The notes: generated by a model not told the origin, from the sequence alone. A DNA stretch of 52,525 bases from an uncultured Clostridia bacterium (GCA_944387525.1 CALXFF010000008.1:1-52525); one strand, 5' to 3'; counted from the stretch's first letter, positions 26,247 through 36,088 are shown. Made by a program: numbers and translations.

Positions 26247-27275
26247 ATGAAAAGATGTTCTTTATGTGGGAGAAAAATAAGTAATACTCGATATACTTTT
26301 GGTTTAGGTTGTCTAAAGAAAATGTGTAATTCTGTAAATATTGCCAATGTCAAAAATCTAAAAGGAGAAAATCTATTAGATAGAAAAATTCTCAAATTAT
26401 GTGATAAGAGTAATTTACCTAAAACTCAAAGACAATTATTAACCGACAGATACCTAACTTTAAATTTATTAAATAAAGTTCCTCTTAATTGCTATGATAA
26501 TTATAGAAAATTATTAAAAAATGACATTGATACCATAAATGGCACTACAACTATTATAAATCTACATAGTTGTGATGTCATTACATTAAAACAAGCATCT
26601 GAAATTAATAAAAAATACACAGAACACAAAAATATTTTTCAGGAAATTGTAGATGGAAAATATGATACAATACAAAATATATCTTTTGATGCTGTCAGAT
26701 TTGCATTTAGTAATTATTATAATGACAAACCATATTTATCAGATATGATTCAAATCTTGCAATATTGTATATTGAAAACTGGAGTATTAGGATTAACTTT
26801 AATCGATTTTAGTTGTGCTGCCAAATGCTTAGATAATTCATTACATAAATACCCTGAAGATATGACAATTACTGACAAAAAAATCATAGAAAAAATACAA
26901 AAAGATAATAATTTTAAAGCATGCTTGAATAAAATTATTGAAAAATATGGAAATAAAAAAGAGTTTGATACAGGAGAAAAGAATGAATCTTTAGCTTTTG
27001 AAGATGGTGATTTATTTTTGGCAATGCATAATACTTACATAAATGTTATTGGAAATAAACAAAAAAATGGTAAGTGGAATTTAGATATAACTCTATCTGA
27101 TGAATATGACTTTACAGATTTTAAAGAAATGGGAGAATATATAAAAAATGATAATTTTTGGATGAATTTTATTGGGTGTTCTGCAAATAATCTTGCAATG
27201 ATAGGAACAGCTTGTAATGTTGTCAATACATATAAAATTACCGTTAAATTAAAAATTGAAAATTGGGAGGAATAA
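26247..27275 (+). CDS. Hypothetical protein with N-terminal zinc-ribbon-like motif
   Basis: 342 aa, not recognised. It begins MKRCSLCGRKISN with CxxC, followed by GLGCLKKMC, which could complete a zinc site. The rest is alpha-helical and Lys/Asn-rich with no motif I can name; a C-terminal region (AMIGTACNVVNTYKITVK) looks like a beta strand. TAGGAGGTGCTAT precedes the ATG. It overlaps no other gene and is followed 7 nt later by a small membrane protein gene, probably in one operon. Both lie just outside the conjugative element's att end. Confidence 0.6.
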   Translation: MKRCSLCGRKISNTRYTFGLGCLKKMCNSVNIANVKNLKGENLLDRKILKLCDKSNLPKTQRQLLTDRYLTLNLLNKVPLNCYDNYRKLLKNDIDTINGTTTIINLHSCDVITLKQASEINKKYTEHKNIFQEIVDGKYDTIQNISFDAVRFAFSNYYNDKPYLSDMIQILQYCILKTGVLGLTLIDFSCAAKCLDNSLHKYPEDMTITDKKIIEKIQKDNNFKACLNKIIEKYGNKKEFDTGEKNESLAFEDGDLFLAMHNTYINVIGNKQKNGKWNLDITLSDEYDFTDFKEMGEYIKNDNFWMNFIGCSANNLAMIGTACNVVNTYKITVKLKIENWEE

Positions 27276-27282
27276 TTTTAAT

Positions 27283-27636
27283 ATGACCAAAACGGAAAAA
27301 AATGAAATATTAATTATTGTTTTATATTTTTTATCTTTCCTTATATTTGATTTAGTAAGTGTAGGTATTATGTTTGATGGAAATTTAAGCAAAATGATAG
27401 GAGGCAATTATAATTTTTTTGAGTTACTTGCCGCATTTGCTAATGCTGGAGTTTATCATTTCATATTTGTATCTTTTATAGCTATATGTATTAAATTTAA
27501 TAAAAAAATAAATATTGAATATAAAAATATAATACGTTGGTTTCCATTATGTACTTTCATTTTTGCTTTACCAATGTGTATCCCTACAGCTTTTGTAGTA
27601 AGAAGTTTTCTATATATTTTTGGATTGTATAAGTAA
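27283..27636 (+). CDS. Small membrane protein, function unknown
   Basis: 117 aa with four predicted membrane segments. The ATG at 27283 has GGGAGGAATAA upstream; the longer open frame from 27256 overlaps the preceding gene and has no ribosome site. It is likely co-transcribed with the zinc-ribbon protein gene. No family recognised. Confidence 0.6.
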   Translation: MTKTEKNEILIIVLYFLSFLIFDLVSVGIMFDGNLSKMIGGNYNFFELLAAFANAGVYHFIFVSFIAICIKFNKKINIEYKNIIRWFPLCTFIFALPMCIPTAFVVRSFLYIFGLYK

Positions 27637-27743
27637 AATAAAAATAGATATTGCAATAAATTTATATTTTTGATATTATTTAAATAATCAAAAAGAGATA
27701 TAAGTGTATATTTATTGCGGAAAATAGCTTATGTGATAACATG

Positions 27744-27775
27744 AAAATAAAAAGTCCTCAAAGCTAAACTTTGAG
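27744..27775 (-). terminator. Terminator downstream of the tRNA-Arg fragment
   Basis: CTCAAAG/CTTTGAG hairpin with an A-run at 27744-27753 that reads as U-run on the minus strand. It lies directly behind the tRNA 3' end, as expected for the original tRNA gene. Confidence 0.75.
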
Positions 27776-27780
27776 AACCT

Positions 27781-27826
<46 letters not shown>

Positions 27827-28146
27827 TGGCACACAATCAAAAATTTATTCTTTAATTGAATATTATAAATACCTGCACTAATCAAATTTTCTTTGATATT
27901 ATACTTTAAAATAGAGGGTTTGTCAAATTTTTTGAAAAATTGCAAAAATTTAAAATAGTTTAATATGGTTTAAGAAAAATTAAAAAAGTTTATTATAAAA
28001 CTACTTTTTGGGGGAATTTGGGGGCATCCAAAAATACCTCTGGGGGAATTTTGGGGGCAGATATAAAATTCTTTATATTTAAGCATTTTCTGATTCCCCC
28101 ATTATAAAAAGATTTCCCCCAATAATTTTTATAGGAGATGTTAAAA
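27827..28146. other. Element-end non-coding region with G-run/C-run array
   Basis: No gene is supported here. Four runs of five G (28010, 28020, 28042, 28053) and two runs of five C (28096, 28116) form repeated TGGGGGAAT-type units, two direct and two inverted. The four plus-strand G runs fit a G-quadruplex pattern. Position beside the att site suggests an excision, replication or integrase-accessory site. Confidence 0.55.
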
Positions 28147-28281
28147 ATGATACAATTCATAATTGGTTTAATTGTAGGGGCTAATATAAGCCTCTTTTTA
28201 TATGCTTGCATTTTAGTAGGAAAAAACAAAGATGAGGAGGTGATACAATATGAAAATTCGCAAGATAATAGCAAAAAGTAA
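28147..28281 (+). CDS. Small membrane protein, DUF3789-like
   Basis: 44 codons, ATG preceded by ATAGGAGATG. It begins MIQFIIGLIVGANISLFLY, a single membrane helix with glycine, followed by a charged tail. Short proteins of this style (DUF3789) are common at the front of Tn1549-like elements. It overlaps the next ORF by 32 bp in another frame. Assignment rests on size, topology and position. Confidence 0.55.
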   Translation: MIQFIIGLIVGANISLFLYACILVGKNKDEEVIQYENSQDNSKK

Positions 28282-28513
28282 TGAAGATATAGGAATACTA
28301 ATAAAAAGAGGAAATGAGCTAATTTCAATTACTATTGATAGAAATAACAATATAGATATAAATGGTTATGAAGATGAAATGATTGTTTTGGAAGAATTAA
28401 CAAATTTACAATTTAAAAATCAACAAATGGAAAATGACTTTATTGATAGTATTACAAATATGCAAAATTTTGGAGATATGGAACTTACTGAAAATGAGGG
28501 GGGAGAAACTTGA
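28250..28513 (+). CDS. Hypothetical 87-aa element protein
   Basis: GAGGAGGTGATACAAT precedes the ATG. The protein looks like a small beta-rich acidic domain (GNELISITIDRNNNIDING) with a helical C-terminus. No family recognised. Its stop overlaps the TTG start of the replication-organiser gene, which indicates translational coupling. Confidence 0.6.
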   Translation: MKIRKIIAKSNEDIGILIKRGNELISITIDRNNNIDINGYEDEMIVLEELTNLQFKNQQMENDFIDSITNMQNFGDMELTENEGGET

Positions 28514-29281
28514 AAGAAAAAAGATATTACTGGTTAAAATTATATGATACCTTCTTTGATAATAAAACAAGTAAATTTCTCCGTAAGTTACCAGATGGAG
28601 ATAAAATATTACTAATCTATCTAAAATTGCAATTAAAACTTCTTAAAAGTGAAGGTGTTTTTGTATATGAGCATTTATGCGAATCTATGGCCGAAGAAAT
28701 AGCTATGACACTTGATGAAGATGTAACTATTGTCAAATTATTATTAACAGCTCTTGAAAAAACAAAAACTATTGAATTTTTTGATGAAGATACATTTATG
28801 CTATCAGAAATGCAAGACTTAATTGGTAGCGAAGGCTCTAGTGCTGCAAGAGTTAGAAAGCATAGAGAAAAATATAAAATGTTACATTGTAACAATGAAG
28901 TAACAAATAGTAACGCACCTGTAACAAATATGTTACGGAGAGATAGATATAGATAAAAAGATGATTGATGATTTATTTAATTTAATTATAAATAAAAGTC
29001 CCAAAATTTCACAAAATTTTTATAATTTGATTGAAAAATTAGAATTTAACTATACTTCTGATATTTTAAAAACTTTTCAAGATGACAAAATAGAAATGCT
29101 AAAAATCATCTTATATACTCTTTACCAATTAGAAACGGAGCAATTTCAAAATATATTATCAAGGGTAAAAAGAGAAGATTTAATAAACATGTATAATCTA
29201 TGCAAAACATATAATACAGATAATTTTTTATCTTACTATAAAAAGACTATAATAAATAAATATACTGATAATAGTACATAA
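28510..29281 (+). CDS. Phage replisome organiser-like protein; +1 shift at CGG 28936
   Basis: TTG start with GGGGGAG upstream. The N-terminal part (KRYYWLKLYDTFFDNKTSKF, ARVRKHREKYKML) matches the N-terminal domain of phage replisome organisers. The frame reaches CGG at 28936 and soon stops. Skipping its C gives NMLGEIDIDKKMIDDLFNLI and a single 256-aa protein with the downstream frame (28961-29281). It may initiate replication of the excised element or control copy number. The lower frame has no ribosome site of its own, supporting one gene. Confidence 0.75.
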
Positions 29282-29292
29282 GGAGCAAATGT

Positions 29293-29541
29293 ATGTTAAA
29301 TACTTATATAAACAATTTTAAAAATATTGTTTCATCTATCTTATTTATATTTTTTAAGATAACTTTGATAGTATTAGTCAGTTTATTAATATTATCATTG
29401 ATTTTGTTAGCAATAGGGTGTTTGATAAAATCACAAAAACTAAAATCTAAATTTTTAATTGCTGTACCTAGTTTATTTGTAGGAATTGTAATTTTATTAT
29501 CAATTCCCCTTATCTTCGTACACTTTAAAAATATAATTTAA
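29293..29541 (+). CDS. Small two-helix membrane protein of the element
   Basis: 82 aa, TAAGGAGCAAATGT before the ATG. Two strong membrane helices (about 20-45 and 55-78). Located directly upstream of the type IV secretion genes; possibly a transfer accessory protein. No family recognised. Confidence 0.55.
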   Translation: MLNTYINNFKNIVSSILFIFFKITLIVLVSLLILSLILLAIGCLIKSQKLKSKFLIAVPSLFVGIVILLSIPLIFVHFKNII

Positions 29542-29553
29542 TAAATATAGTGA

Positions 29554-29590
29554 ATCTCCTTAAATTTGCCCTAACACTAGATAAGGAGAT
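29554..29590 (+). promoter_or_regulatory. Ribosome-site-sequestering leader hairpin with TTGCCCT motif
   Basis: ATCTCCTTA (29554-29562) is perfectly complementary to TAAGGAGAT (29582-29590), which holds the Shine-Dalgarno of the VirB2-like gene. TTGCCCT lies in the loop. Related leaders occur at 32820, 39473 and 39798. Confidence 0.6.
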
Positions 29591-29599
29591 GATGTTTTA

Positions 29600-29989
29600 A
29601 TGAATTTTAAAAAAGTAAAAAAGCAAATCGTTCCTAAACTAAAAACCATAGGAACTATGCTTACATTGTTCGCTATTAAAACAAATATGGCTTTTGCTGC
29701 TGAAGGTAGTACTATCGGAACTGCAGAGGTAACACAAGCAACAGATAATATAAAAAGAGTAATTACCTCTATTGCAATGCCACTTGGTGGAGTACTTATA
29801 TTTGCAAGTGTAGTGATAGCTGCAATAAAGATGATAGCAAATTCTAATAATCCTCAAAAAAGGGCAGAATCTATTGGTAGCTTAGCTTGGATTTGTGGTG
29901 GAGGCGTCGTTTTAGGTGCTTCATTAATTATTGCCGGCATAATAATAAATATTGCAACAAATAATTCTGGAAATTTATTAGGTAGTTAG
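29600..29989 (+). CDS. VirB2/TrbC-like pilin subunit (Maff2-type)
   Basis: 129 aa. An N-terminal signal sequence (about 1-34, ending FAAEG) precedes two long hydrophobic helices separated by a short polar loop (NSNNPQKRAES). This is the architecture of VirB2/TrbC-type and Maff2-type proteins of Gram-positive conjugative elements. It should sit in the membrane as part of the type IV secretion channel. It is the first gene of the cluster leading to PrgI and VirB4. Confidence 0.72.
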   Translation: MNFKKVKKQIVPKLKTIGTMLTLFAIKTNMAFAAEGSTIGTAEVTQATDNIKRVITSIAMPLGGVLIFASVVIAAIKMIANSNNPQKRAESIGSLAWICGGGVVLGASLIIAGIIINIATNNSGNLLGS

Positions 29990-30000
29990 GTGGTGGAAAT

Positions 30001-30291
30001 ATGCGAGTATTTAAAGTTCCATTTGATATTAAACACGAAGAAAAAATCTTTGGTGGATATCTTAGTTTAAGACAAGTCGTATATTTAATGTTAGGCACTT
30101 CAAGTTTGGCTTTACTTGCTACACCACTTCCAATGGTATTGAAAATAATATTTATTTTAATTATTGCAAGTTTCTTTTTATTGTGTACCTTTTTGAAAAT
30201 TGGAGAACAGACCTTTGATAAGTTCTTTTTTTATGCTCTAAAATACTTATTTCGTAAGAAATACTTTGTATATAAGAGGTGTTTGAAATGA
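30001..30291 (+). CDS. PrgI/VirB3-like conjugation protein
   Basis: 96 aa. Starts RVFKVPFDIKHEEKIFGGYL, the PrgI signature, then two membrane helices and YALKYLFRKKYFVY. PrgI corresponds to VirB3, which partners VirB4 at the inner face of the channel. GGTGG precedes the ATG, and the stop overlaps the next start (ATGA). Confidence 0.88.
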   Translation: MRVFKVPFDIKHEEKIFGGYLSLRQVVYLMLGTSSLALLATPLPMVLKIIFILIIASFFLLCTFLKIGEQTFDKFFFYALKYLFRKKYFVYKRCLK

Positions 30292-31028
30292 TAATAATGA
30301 TTATATTTTTAATTTTAACTGTACTCTTTGTTATAGGTACAGTAATTTATTTAAACAATAAAAAGAAAAATGTAAATGCACCAAAACACAGTTTAGATAC
30401 AAAAGAAAAAAATACAGATAAGAATAACAAAAAAGGTAAAAAACAATTAACTGATATTTTACAAATTAAAATTAAAGACAATATCATCTGTTTAGGTAAT
30501 AGATATTCAATAGTAATTAGGCTAGGAAACATAGATTATAATATGTTGTCAAATTCTGAACAAGATTCTATTGAAAATGTGCTTATTCAAACAGCACTCG
30601 CAATAGATTTCCCAATTCAATTTTTTAGCACAACAGAATTTATTGATACAAGTAAAGTTATCTCTTTAATTAAACAAAATAGAACAAGTAGTACAAAAAT
30701 TAAAGAATATAAAGAATATCTAATTGAATATTTACAAAATCTTATGGAAAACAGATCTATTTCTGTTGTAAAAAATTATGCAATTATAAGTTATGATGGT
30801 ACTTATGATAAAGCATTAGAAGAATTAAACAGAAAATCCTTGTCTTTTACAAGTAATTTATTAAGAGCAAAAATCGTTTGTGAAATATTAAATGAAGATG
30901 AATTATACAATTTAATTTATAGAGAATTAAACAAAAATTCTGCTATAAATATTAGCAATTTAAAGGAAGGAGGAAAAAACTTATATGTTGGGAAAAAACA
31001 AAAAGCAAAAAGAAATAAACATATTTGA
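30288..31028 (+). CDS. Membrane-anchored conjugation protein, VirB4-associated
   Basis: The ATG at 30288 overlaps the prgI stop and follows AAGAGGTG. One N-terminal membrane helix, a lysine-rich stretch, then a soluble domain (ILQIKIKDNIICLGNRYSIV, TALAIDFPIQFF) resembling the N-terminal domain of TraC/VirB4-type proteins. It overlaps the VirB4 start by 44 bp. Position and fold impression suggest a channel component; I cannot assign a family firmly. Confidence 0.6.
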   Translation: MIIMIIFLILTVLFVIGTVIYLNNKKKNVNAPKHSLDTKEKNTDKNNKKGKKQLTDILQIKIKDNIICLGNRYSIVIRLGNIDYNMLSNSEQDSIENVLIQTALAIDFPIQFFSTTEFIDTSKVISLIKQNRTSSTKIKEYKEYLIEYLQNLMENRSISVVKNYAIISYDGTYDKALEELNRKSLSFTSNLLRAKIVCEILNEDELYNLIYRELNKNSAINISNLKEGGKNLYVGKKQKAKRNKHI

Positions 31029-32803
31029 TAATATTCCTACGATGGCAGATATATTACTTCCTGAAACATTACAAGAAAAGAAAGATTATTTAATATTAGG
31101 TTATAACAAATTCACAAGAATTTTTGCAATGACAATATATCCTGAACAGACTTGGGTTAGTTGGCTTGATGATTTATTTCATATAGGAAATATAAATATT
31201 TCTGTAAAAATAGAACCTTCAAGCAATGGAAATGTAATTAACCAATTAACAAAAAAATTAGTACAAAGTCAGTCTGAATATGCAACATATTCAAGGCAAG
31301 GTAATATCTTGCATCTTCCAGAGTTAGAAAAGCAAATTGGAGATTTAGAAGATTTAAGGATGCTTATACAGACAAATCAAGACAAACTTTTCTTTGCAAC
31401 AATATTTATCTCTGTAAATGCAGAATCACTTGAAGATTTAAACGAAAAGACTAAAATATTAGAAAGCGAATTAAACAAAAAAACTGCTATGATAAGAACT
31501 CTAACATTTAGACAAGTTGAAGGATTAAAAACAATGTTACCAACAGGAGAAGTACCTATTCCAAATTACGAGAGAAATATGGTCGCTGGAGGTATTGCTA
31601 CTTTAATTCCAATATCTAACCCTAACCTTTCGCACGATAGAGGTATTTTTATAGGTAGAAATATGTATACGAATGCTCCTGTGTATGTCGATACTTTTAT
31701 TGGTCCACCTACCCTACCAAATCCTCATGTATTTATTTGTGGTACAAGTGGAGGTGGTAAAAGTGTAGCACTTAAAACATTAACTGCACGAAACATCGCA
31801 ACAACTCGGTTGTGGTGCTTTTTTTATAGATGTCGAAGGTGAATATACAAATCTAACAAAAATGCTTGGTGGAAAAGTTATTAAAATTGAACAAGGAAAA
31901 TCTGCAGGTGTAAATCCATTTGAAATCGAACCTGATACAAAAGGAAATATGCAGTTTATAAATATACTTGATAAAGTTGCTGAAATAAGGGCATTGCTTG
32001 CGACAATATGCAGAAATTATGGAAGAACATTAACAGGTGCAGAGAACACAGAAATTGAGATTGTTGTGAATCAATTATATGCTGAAAAAGGCATTACAAG
32101 TGATGTAAATTCTCTATTTGAGAAAAAAGGTGGAAGATTAGATAATGGGAAATATGCAATAGGAAGAATACCAAAGAAAATGCCAACATTATCAGACTTT
32201 CAAAAAAAATTAAAAGAACGAGGTAATTGTAAAGAATTATCTGATATATTGGTTCCATTCTTAAAGGGGAATTCTTTACGGTATGTTTGACTGTGAAAGT
32301 AGAGTTTCATCAAGTGAAGATATTATTTGCTTTGATATGTCAGAGGTAAAAGATGAATTTACTAAACTATATGCAAGTTTTGTTATTCTAACTTGGGTAT
32401 GGCAAAAATATGTACTTAAAAATAAGGATAAAAAGAAAATTATTGTTTGCGATGAAGCGTGGCTATTTTTAAAATATGAAGAATCTGCAAACTTTTTGGT
32501 AAATGTAGCTCGTAGAGGTCGTAAATACAATGTTCCTTTATTTATACGGAAGTCAATTTATAGATGAGTTTTTAAACTCGGAAGAACGGAAAAACAATAA
32601 TAAATATCTGCTCAACTAGGTATATTTTTAAACAAAGTCCTGGCTCTGTTGATGCTGTGGTAGATTTCTTTAATCTATCAGAAGGAACTAAAAACTTTTT
32701 GACAGCAGCAAGTCCAGGTCAATGTATTATAAGTTTAAATAATAGTGTTACAGCAATTAAATTTGTAATAACACCTTATGAAGAACAATTTGTATTTACT
32801 TAA
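30985..32803 (+). CDS. VirB4-like conjugation ATPase; four +1 shifts at CGG
   Basis: AAGGAGG precedes the ATG. The gene is disrupted only at four in-frame CGG codons (31807, 32279, 32547, 32587). Skipping each C gives ATTGCGAFFIDVEGEY, GNSLGMFDCESRV, LFIGSQFIDEF and NSEEGKTIINI, all expected VirB4 sequence. The total is then exactly 604 codons to the TAA at 32801. Walker A is CGTSGGGKSVALKTL, Walker B KKIIVCDEAWLFL; SPGQCIISLNNSVTAIKFV is the usual C-terminus. The product powers DNA/protein export during conjugation. A nearby CGG out of frame (32579, TCG GAA) needs no correction. Without frameshifting the gene would be dead. Confidence 0.88.
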
Positions 32804-32819
32804 AAATTATATAATGTTT

Positions 32820-32853
32820 CCTATTGCCCTATCTAAAAAAATAGGAGGCAATA
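32820..32853 (+). promoter_or_regulatory. Leader hairpin of the VirB6-like gene with TTGCCCT motif
   Basis: TATTGCC (32822-32828) pairs with GGCAATA (32847-32853), and CCTAT with ATAGG, enclosing the AGGAGG ribosome site. The TTGCCCT block is shared with leaders at 29554, 39473 and 39798. Confidence 0.55.
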
Positions 32854-32857
32854 ACAT

Positions 32858-34339
32858 TTGAAAAAAGTAATAAAAAGTTTTGTGGTTGTAATTGCTATAC
32901 TTTTTTTATTATCTCCATTTTGTTTTGCAGAAACTGATTTTAAAGAACAAATTAAAAGTGAAGATGGATCGCTTTTTGAAAAGATAATTGCTGAATGTAT
33001 TGGAGGTATTGCACAAACAATATTTGACTTTACAACTGGTGAAGATGCAAATGTAGGTTTTAAAGATTATGATGAACTGATTTTTAATAATAGACAAGCA
33101 GGTGATGCACTATCTCCATTTACACAAGAACTTTGGGGAAAAACAATGAACTGGTATAAAATTTTTGCTATAATAAGTGGTTGTTTAATTCTAATTGCAG
33201 TATTTATACTTTCATACAAAATTATGAATGCTGGAATGAATACAGCTAAAAAAAATGAAGCAAAAGATAGCTTAATGCGTTTATGTTTTGGTGGTGTTGC
33301 TATTGCACTCGCTCCACTATTTATAAGATTTCTTTTGTATGTAAATAATAGTCTTGTTTATTTATTAGTAACAGCTGCAAATAGTGGCTCTCTTGAAGCA
33401 TCACTTGGCGACAGTATGCTAACAAGCATAAGGACTGGTAATGCTATTACAACAGCATTGGTTATAGCAATGTTCATATATTTATTTGTTAAATTAAATA
33501 TAAAATTTATTGTAAGACAATTCACAATTATTATATTTACAATATTCACACCAATAGCTGCAGCTTTATGGATAGTAAATAAAAATGTTACAGCTGCTGC
33601 TATTTGGGGAGGACAAATTATAATGAATATATTTATGCAATTTATATACTGTTTCTTATTCCTTATATATCTTGCTTTTCTTCCAAGTGGTGGTGGCTGG
33701 GCTGTAAGTCTTATATGGGCAATGATGATATTGCCGTTGGCAGATGCTTTATTAAATTGTCTACAAAATCTAACTTCAAGAATTGCAGGTGTCGATAATG
33801 AACAAATGACAAATAGAGTTATTGGTATGGGTGCAATGGCTGGTTTTGGTCTAGCAGCTATAAAAGAGCAATTTAAAACACCATCTTCCTCATCAGGCAA
33901 TAATAGAAGTTCAAATAGTGATAATTCTGGTGGAGGTTTAAAAGGTTTTGTATCAAGAGCAAAATCAGTTATAAATCCTAATATGAATTTAAGTGCAGAA
34001 AAAGATTATAACGGAAATGTAAACCCTATTAGAAATGTTGTACCAAAAGAAAAAAATACAGTAAATATTCCTAAATCTAATGGAGAAAACAAGGATAATT
34101 TAAGTAAAGGAAGTAAGGCAAAATCTGTTGCAGGAAATATTGTAAAAGGTGGTGCTAAGGCTACAACTGCTTATTTAGGTCTTGGTGCAAAAATGGCAGA
34201 AGGAAATTTTGATAGTTATTCTCCTAAAAAGAATATTCAAAGAAAAAATAATTATCAAAATACAGAGTATATAAACAAGTTAGCAAATGATAAAGCAGAA
34301 ATGCAGAAATCAGGTGATAACAATGAGCATAAAGGATAA
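32858..34339 (+). CDS. VirB6/TrbL-like polytopic membrane protein
   Basis: TTG start after AGGAGGCAATAACAT. 493 aa with signal-like N-terminus (about 1-24) and about six membrane helices between residues 100 and 300. A hydrophilic Ser/Asn/Lys-rich C-terminal half (SSSSGNNRSSNSDNSGGG) follows. The order after VirB4 and the polytopic-plus-tail shape fit VirB6/TrbL channel proteins of Gram-positive elements. The 3' end overlaps the M23 gene by 17 bp. Confidence 0.75.
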   Translation: MKKVIKSFVVVIAILFLLSPFCFAETDFKEQIKSEDGSLFEKIIAECIGGIAQTIFDFTTGEDANVGFKDYDELIFNNRQAGDALSPFTQELWGKTMNWYKIFAIISGCLILIAVFILSYKIMNAGMNTAKKNEAKDSLMRLCFGGVAIALAPLFIRFLLYVNNSLVYLLVTAANSGSLEASLGDSMLTSIRTGNAITTALVIAMFIYLFVKLNIKFIVRQFTIIIFTIFTPIAAALWIVNKNVTAAAIWGGQIIMNIFMQFIYCFLFLIYLAFLPSGGGWAVSLIWAMMILPLADALLNCLQNLTSRIAGVDNEQMTNRVIGMGAMAGFGLAAIKEQFKTPSSSSGNNRSSNSDNSGGGLKGFVSRAKSVINPNMNLSAEKDYNGNVNPIRNVVPKEKNTVNIPKSNGENKDNLSKGSKAKSVAGNIVKGGAKATTAYLGLGAKMAEGNFDSYSPKKNIQRKNNYQNTEYINKLANDKAEMQKSGDNNEHKG

Positions 34340-34988
34340 AGCAAAAGAAAAAATAAAAAAGCAAGCAAAAAAAATGGTTTTTAAAGTAATAAAGCCATTT
34401 TTACCATTTATAATAATTATCGTTGGAATTGTCTTTGCAGTATGTACTGTTGCAGATTCATTGTTTACTACTGAAGAAGATATGCAAGTTGCAGAACAAC
34501 TTTCTAATGAAAATTATGAAGAACAATATGCTCAATGGTTACAAGAAAAGGAAACTTCTCCAACAACTATATCTAATGGTACTGGATTAGTTCCAACTGG
34601 AATGTTTATTTGGCCAATTCCTGGTTATACAACTATAACATCACATTTCGGAATGAGAACTCATCCAATAACAGGGGTATATAAACTTCATTCTGGGACT
34701 GATGTTGGAGCTCCAATAGGTGCTAACTTCGTAGCTATGGCTGATGGCACAGTAATAAAAGCATTATATAACAATGCTTATGGAAATATGGTAATGATAG
34801 ATCACGGAAATGGAATAGTTACTCTTTATGCACACGGCTCTGAAATACTGGTTACAGCAAATCAGATAGTTAAACAAGGAGAACCTGTATTAAAAGTTGG
34901 TTCAACAGGTTATTCAACAGGAGCACATGCACATTTTGAAATCCGAATAAATAACAGCTATGTTAATCCTGAAAATTATTTTAAATAA
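34323..34988 (+). CDS. M23 peptidase of the conjugation apparatus
   Basis: The ATG at 34323 (after AGGTGATAAC) overlaps the VirB6-like stop. One membrane anchor (about 23-45) precedes an M23 domain with HSGTDVGAP, TLYAHGSE and GAHAHFEI, all metal ligands and catalytic His present. It probably opens peptidoglycan for the conjugation channel, the role of VirB1 in other systems. No lysozyme-type domain accompanies it. Confidence 0.88.
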   Translation: MSIKDKAKEKIKKQAKKMVFKVIKPFLPFIIIIVGIVFAVCTVADSLFTTEEDMQVAEQLSNENYEEQYAQWLQEKETSPTTISNGTGLVPTGMFIWPIPGYTTITSHFGMRTHPITGVYKLHSGTDVGAPIGANFVAMADGTVIKALYNNAYGNMVMIDHGNGIVTLYAHGSEILVTANQIVKQGEPVLKVGSTGYSTGAHAHFEIRINNSYVNPENYFK

Positions 34989-35002
34989 GGAGGTTAGAAG
35001 AA

Positions 35003-35377
35003 GTGGTATTGATTTTTACTGATAATGAGCAATTAGATAGAGACTTAAATAAAAAAATAAATGATAGCCGAATTGTATATTACCCTGACTACATATTAGA
35101 AGAAAAGGAAGCAACTACTCTAATTGCTACTTTACAACCTAATAAATATAATTTCAAAGACTTTATGTTTAAAGTACGAGAAAAAAATATTCAAGTTATC
35201 TTACTTTTGGAAAATGACAAAGTCGAAGAATTAAAAGATGCTCTCATACTTGGAATCTATGATATCATCTTTGATCCTTTTGATTTAGAAGATGTTTGTA
35301 AAAGAATAAAAAATCCAAACCCATTTTCCAAAATTTCAAAATATATAAAAGATATTATAGGACTAGAAACAATATAG
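35003..35377 (+). CDS. Receiver-like small protein of the element
   Basis: 124 aa, GTG start after AAGGAGGTTAGAAGAA. The pattern VLIFTDNEQLDRDL, IQVILLLENDKVEELKDALI, GIYDIIFDPFD resembles the receiver-like N-terminal domain of TadZ/CpaE-type ATPases, but it lacks an ATPase domain and a clear phosphoacceptor Asp. Role unknown; it lies between the M23 and sortase genes in the transfer operon. Confidence 0.55.
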   Translation: MVLIFTDNEQLDRDLNKKINDSRIVYYPDYILEEKEATTLIATLQPNKYNFKDFMFKVREKNIQVILLLENDKVEELKDALILGIYDIIFDPFDLEDVCKRIKNPNPFSKISKYIKDIIGLETI

Positions 35378-35419
35378 TTCTATTTTATTGCAAAATTTAA
35401 AGGAAGGAGGTTAGAAAAA

Positions 35420-36007
35420 TTGAGCAAAAAAATTAAGAAGTCCATTACAATATTCTTAATAATCATTTCAATTATAGTAGCAGTAATATCAACTTTTTTC
35501 ATTATAAGATATTTTATAGAAAAAAATAAAATAGATAATGTATATGAAACCTATTCTGATGATAATGTGCAAAATAGAATAGAAACACAAGATACTACTA
35601 CAAATGATGATTTAATGCTACAAATTGATGGAGAAAGAGTATTAGGTGTTATCAAAATAGACAAGATAAACTATGAAGGCCTAATTTATGAGGGAACTTC
35701 ATTGAGCACATTAGATAAGGGCATTGGACATTTTGAGAATTCTCCATACCTCGATGGAAATGTATGCCTTGCTGGACATAATTACTCTGGTGTGTGGAAA
35801 AATTTACATACATTAGAAAGTGGAGATACAATTACCTATACTAGCTTTCTTGGTTCAAAAGAATATGAAGTAAATAATATTCAAGAAATTAGTGAAACTG
35901 ACTGGACTTTACTTAACGATACAGAAGAAAATTATTTAACTTTAATAACTTGTGTCAAAGGAAAACCATCTTTAAGGCTTGCAGTTCAAGCAATAGAAAA
36001 GAAATAA
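35420..36007 (+). CDS. Element-encoded sortase
   Basis: TTG start after GGAGGTTAGAAAAA. 195 aa: N-terminal anchor (about 9-31), then sortase motifs CLAGHNYSG, LTLITCVKG and LRLAVQAI (His, Cys, Arg). The fold resembles the chromosomal sortase at 21466. The adhesin gene 36892-39456 with a terminal LPRTG is the likely substrate. Confidence 0.9.
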   Translation: MSKKIKKSITIFLIIISIIVAVISTFFIIRYFIEKNKIDNVYETYSDDNVQNRIETQDTTTNDDLMLQIDGERVLGVIKIDKINYEGLIYEGTSLSTLDKGIGHFENSPYLDGNVCLAGHNYSGVWKNLHTLESGDTITYTSFLGSKEYEVNNIQEISETDWTLLNDTEENYLTLITCVKGKPSLRLAVQAIEKK

Positions 36008-36088
36008 ATTTTCATTTTTTGAACATTGTCAAAACAGTATAAAAGATGTTACCCTATTATATAAATAATATATGAAAGGGTGATTTTT

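Noticed and set aside
28961-29281. Treating the second halves of split genes (28961, 31862, 32283, 22631, 42931, 15497-16219) as separate genes
   Set aside because: They lack ribosome sites and continue the same protein families exactly at a CGG with a one-base shift.
31807-32589. Ordinary pseudogenisation of VirB4 and VirD4
   Set aside because: All lesions are of one kind (extra C before a GGN codon) and no other stops, deletions or degraded motifs are present.
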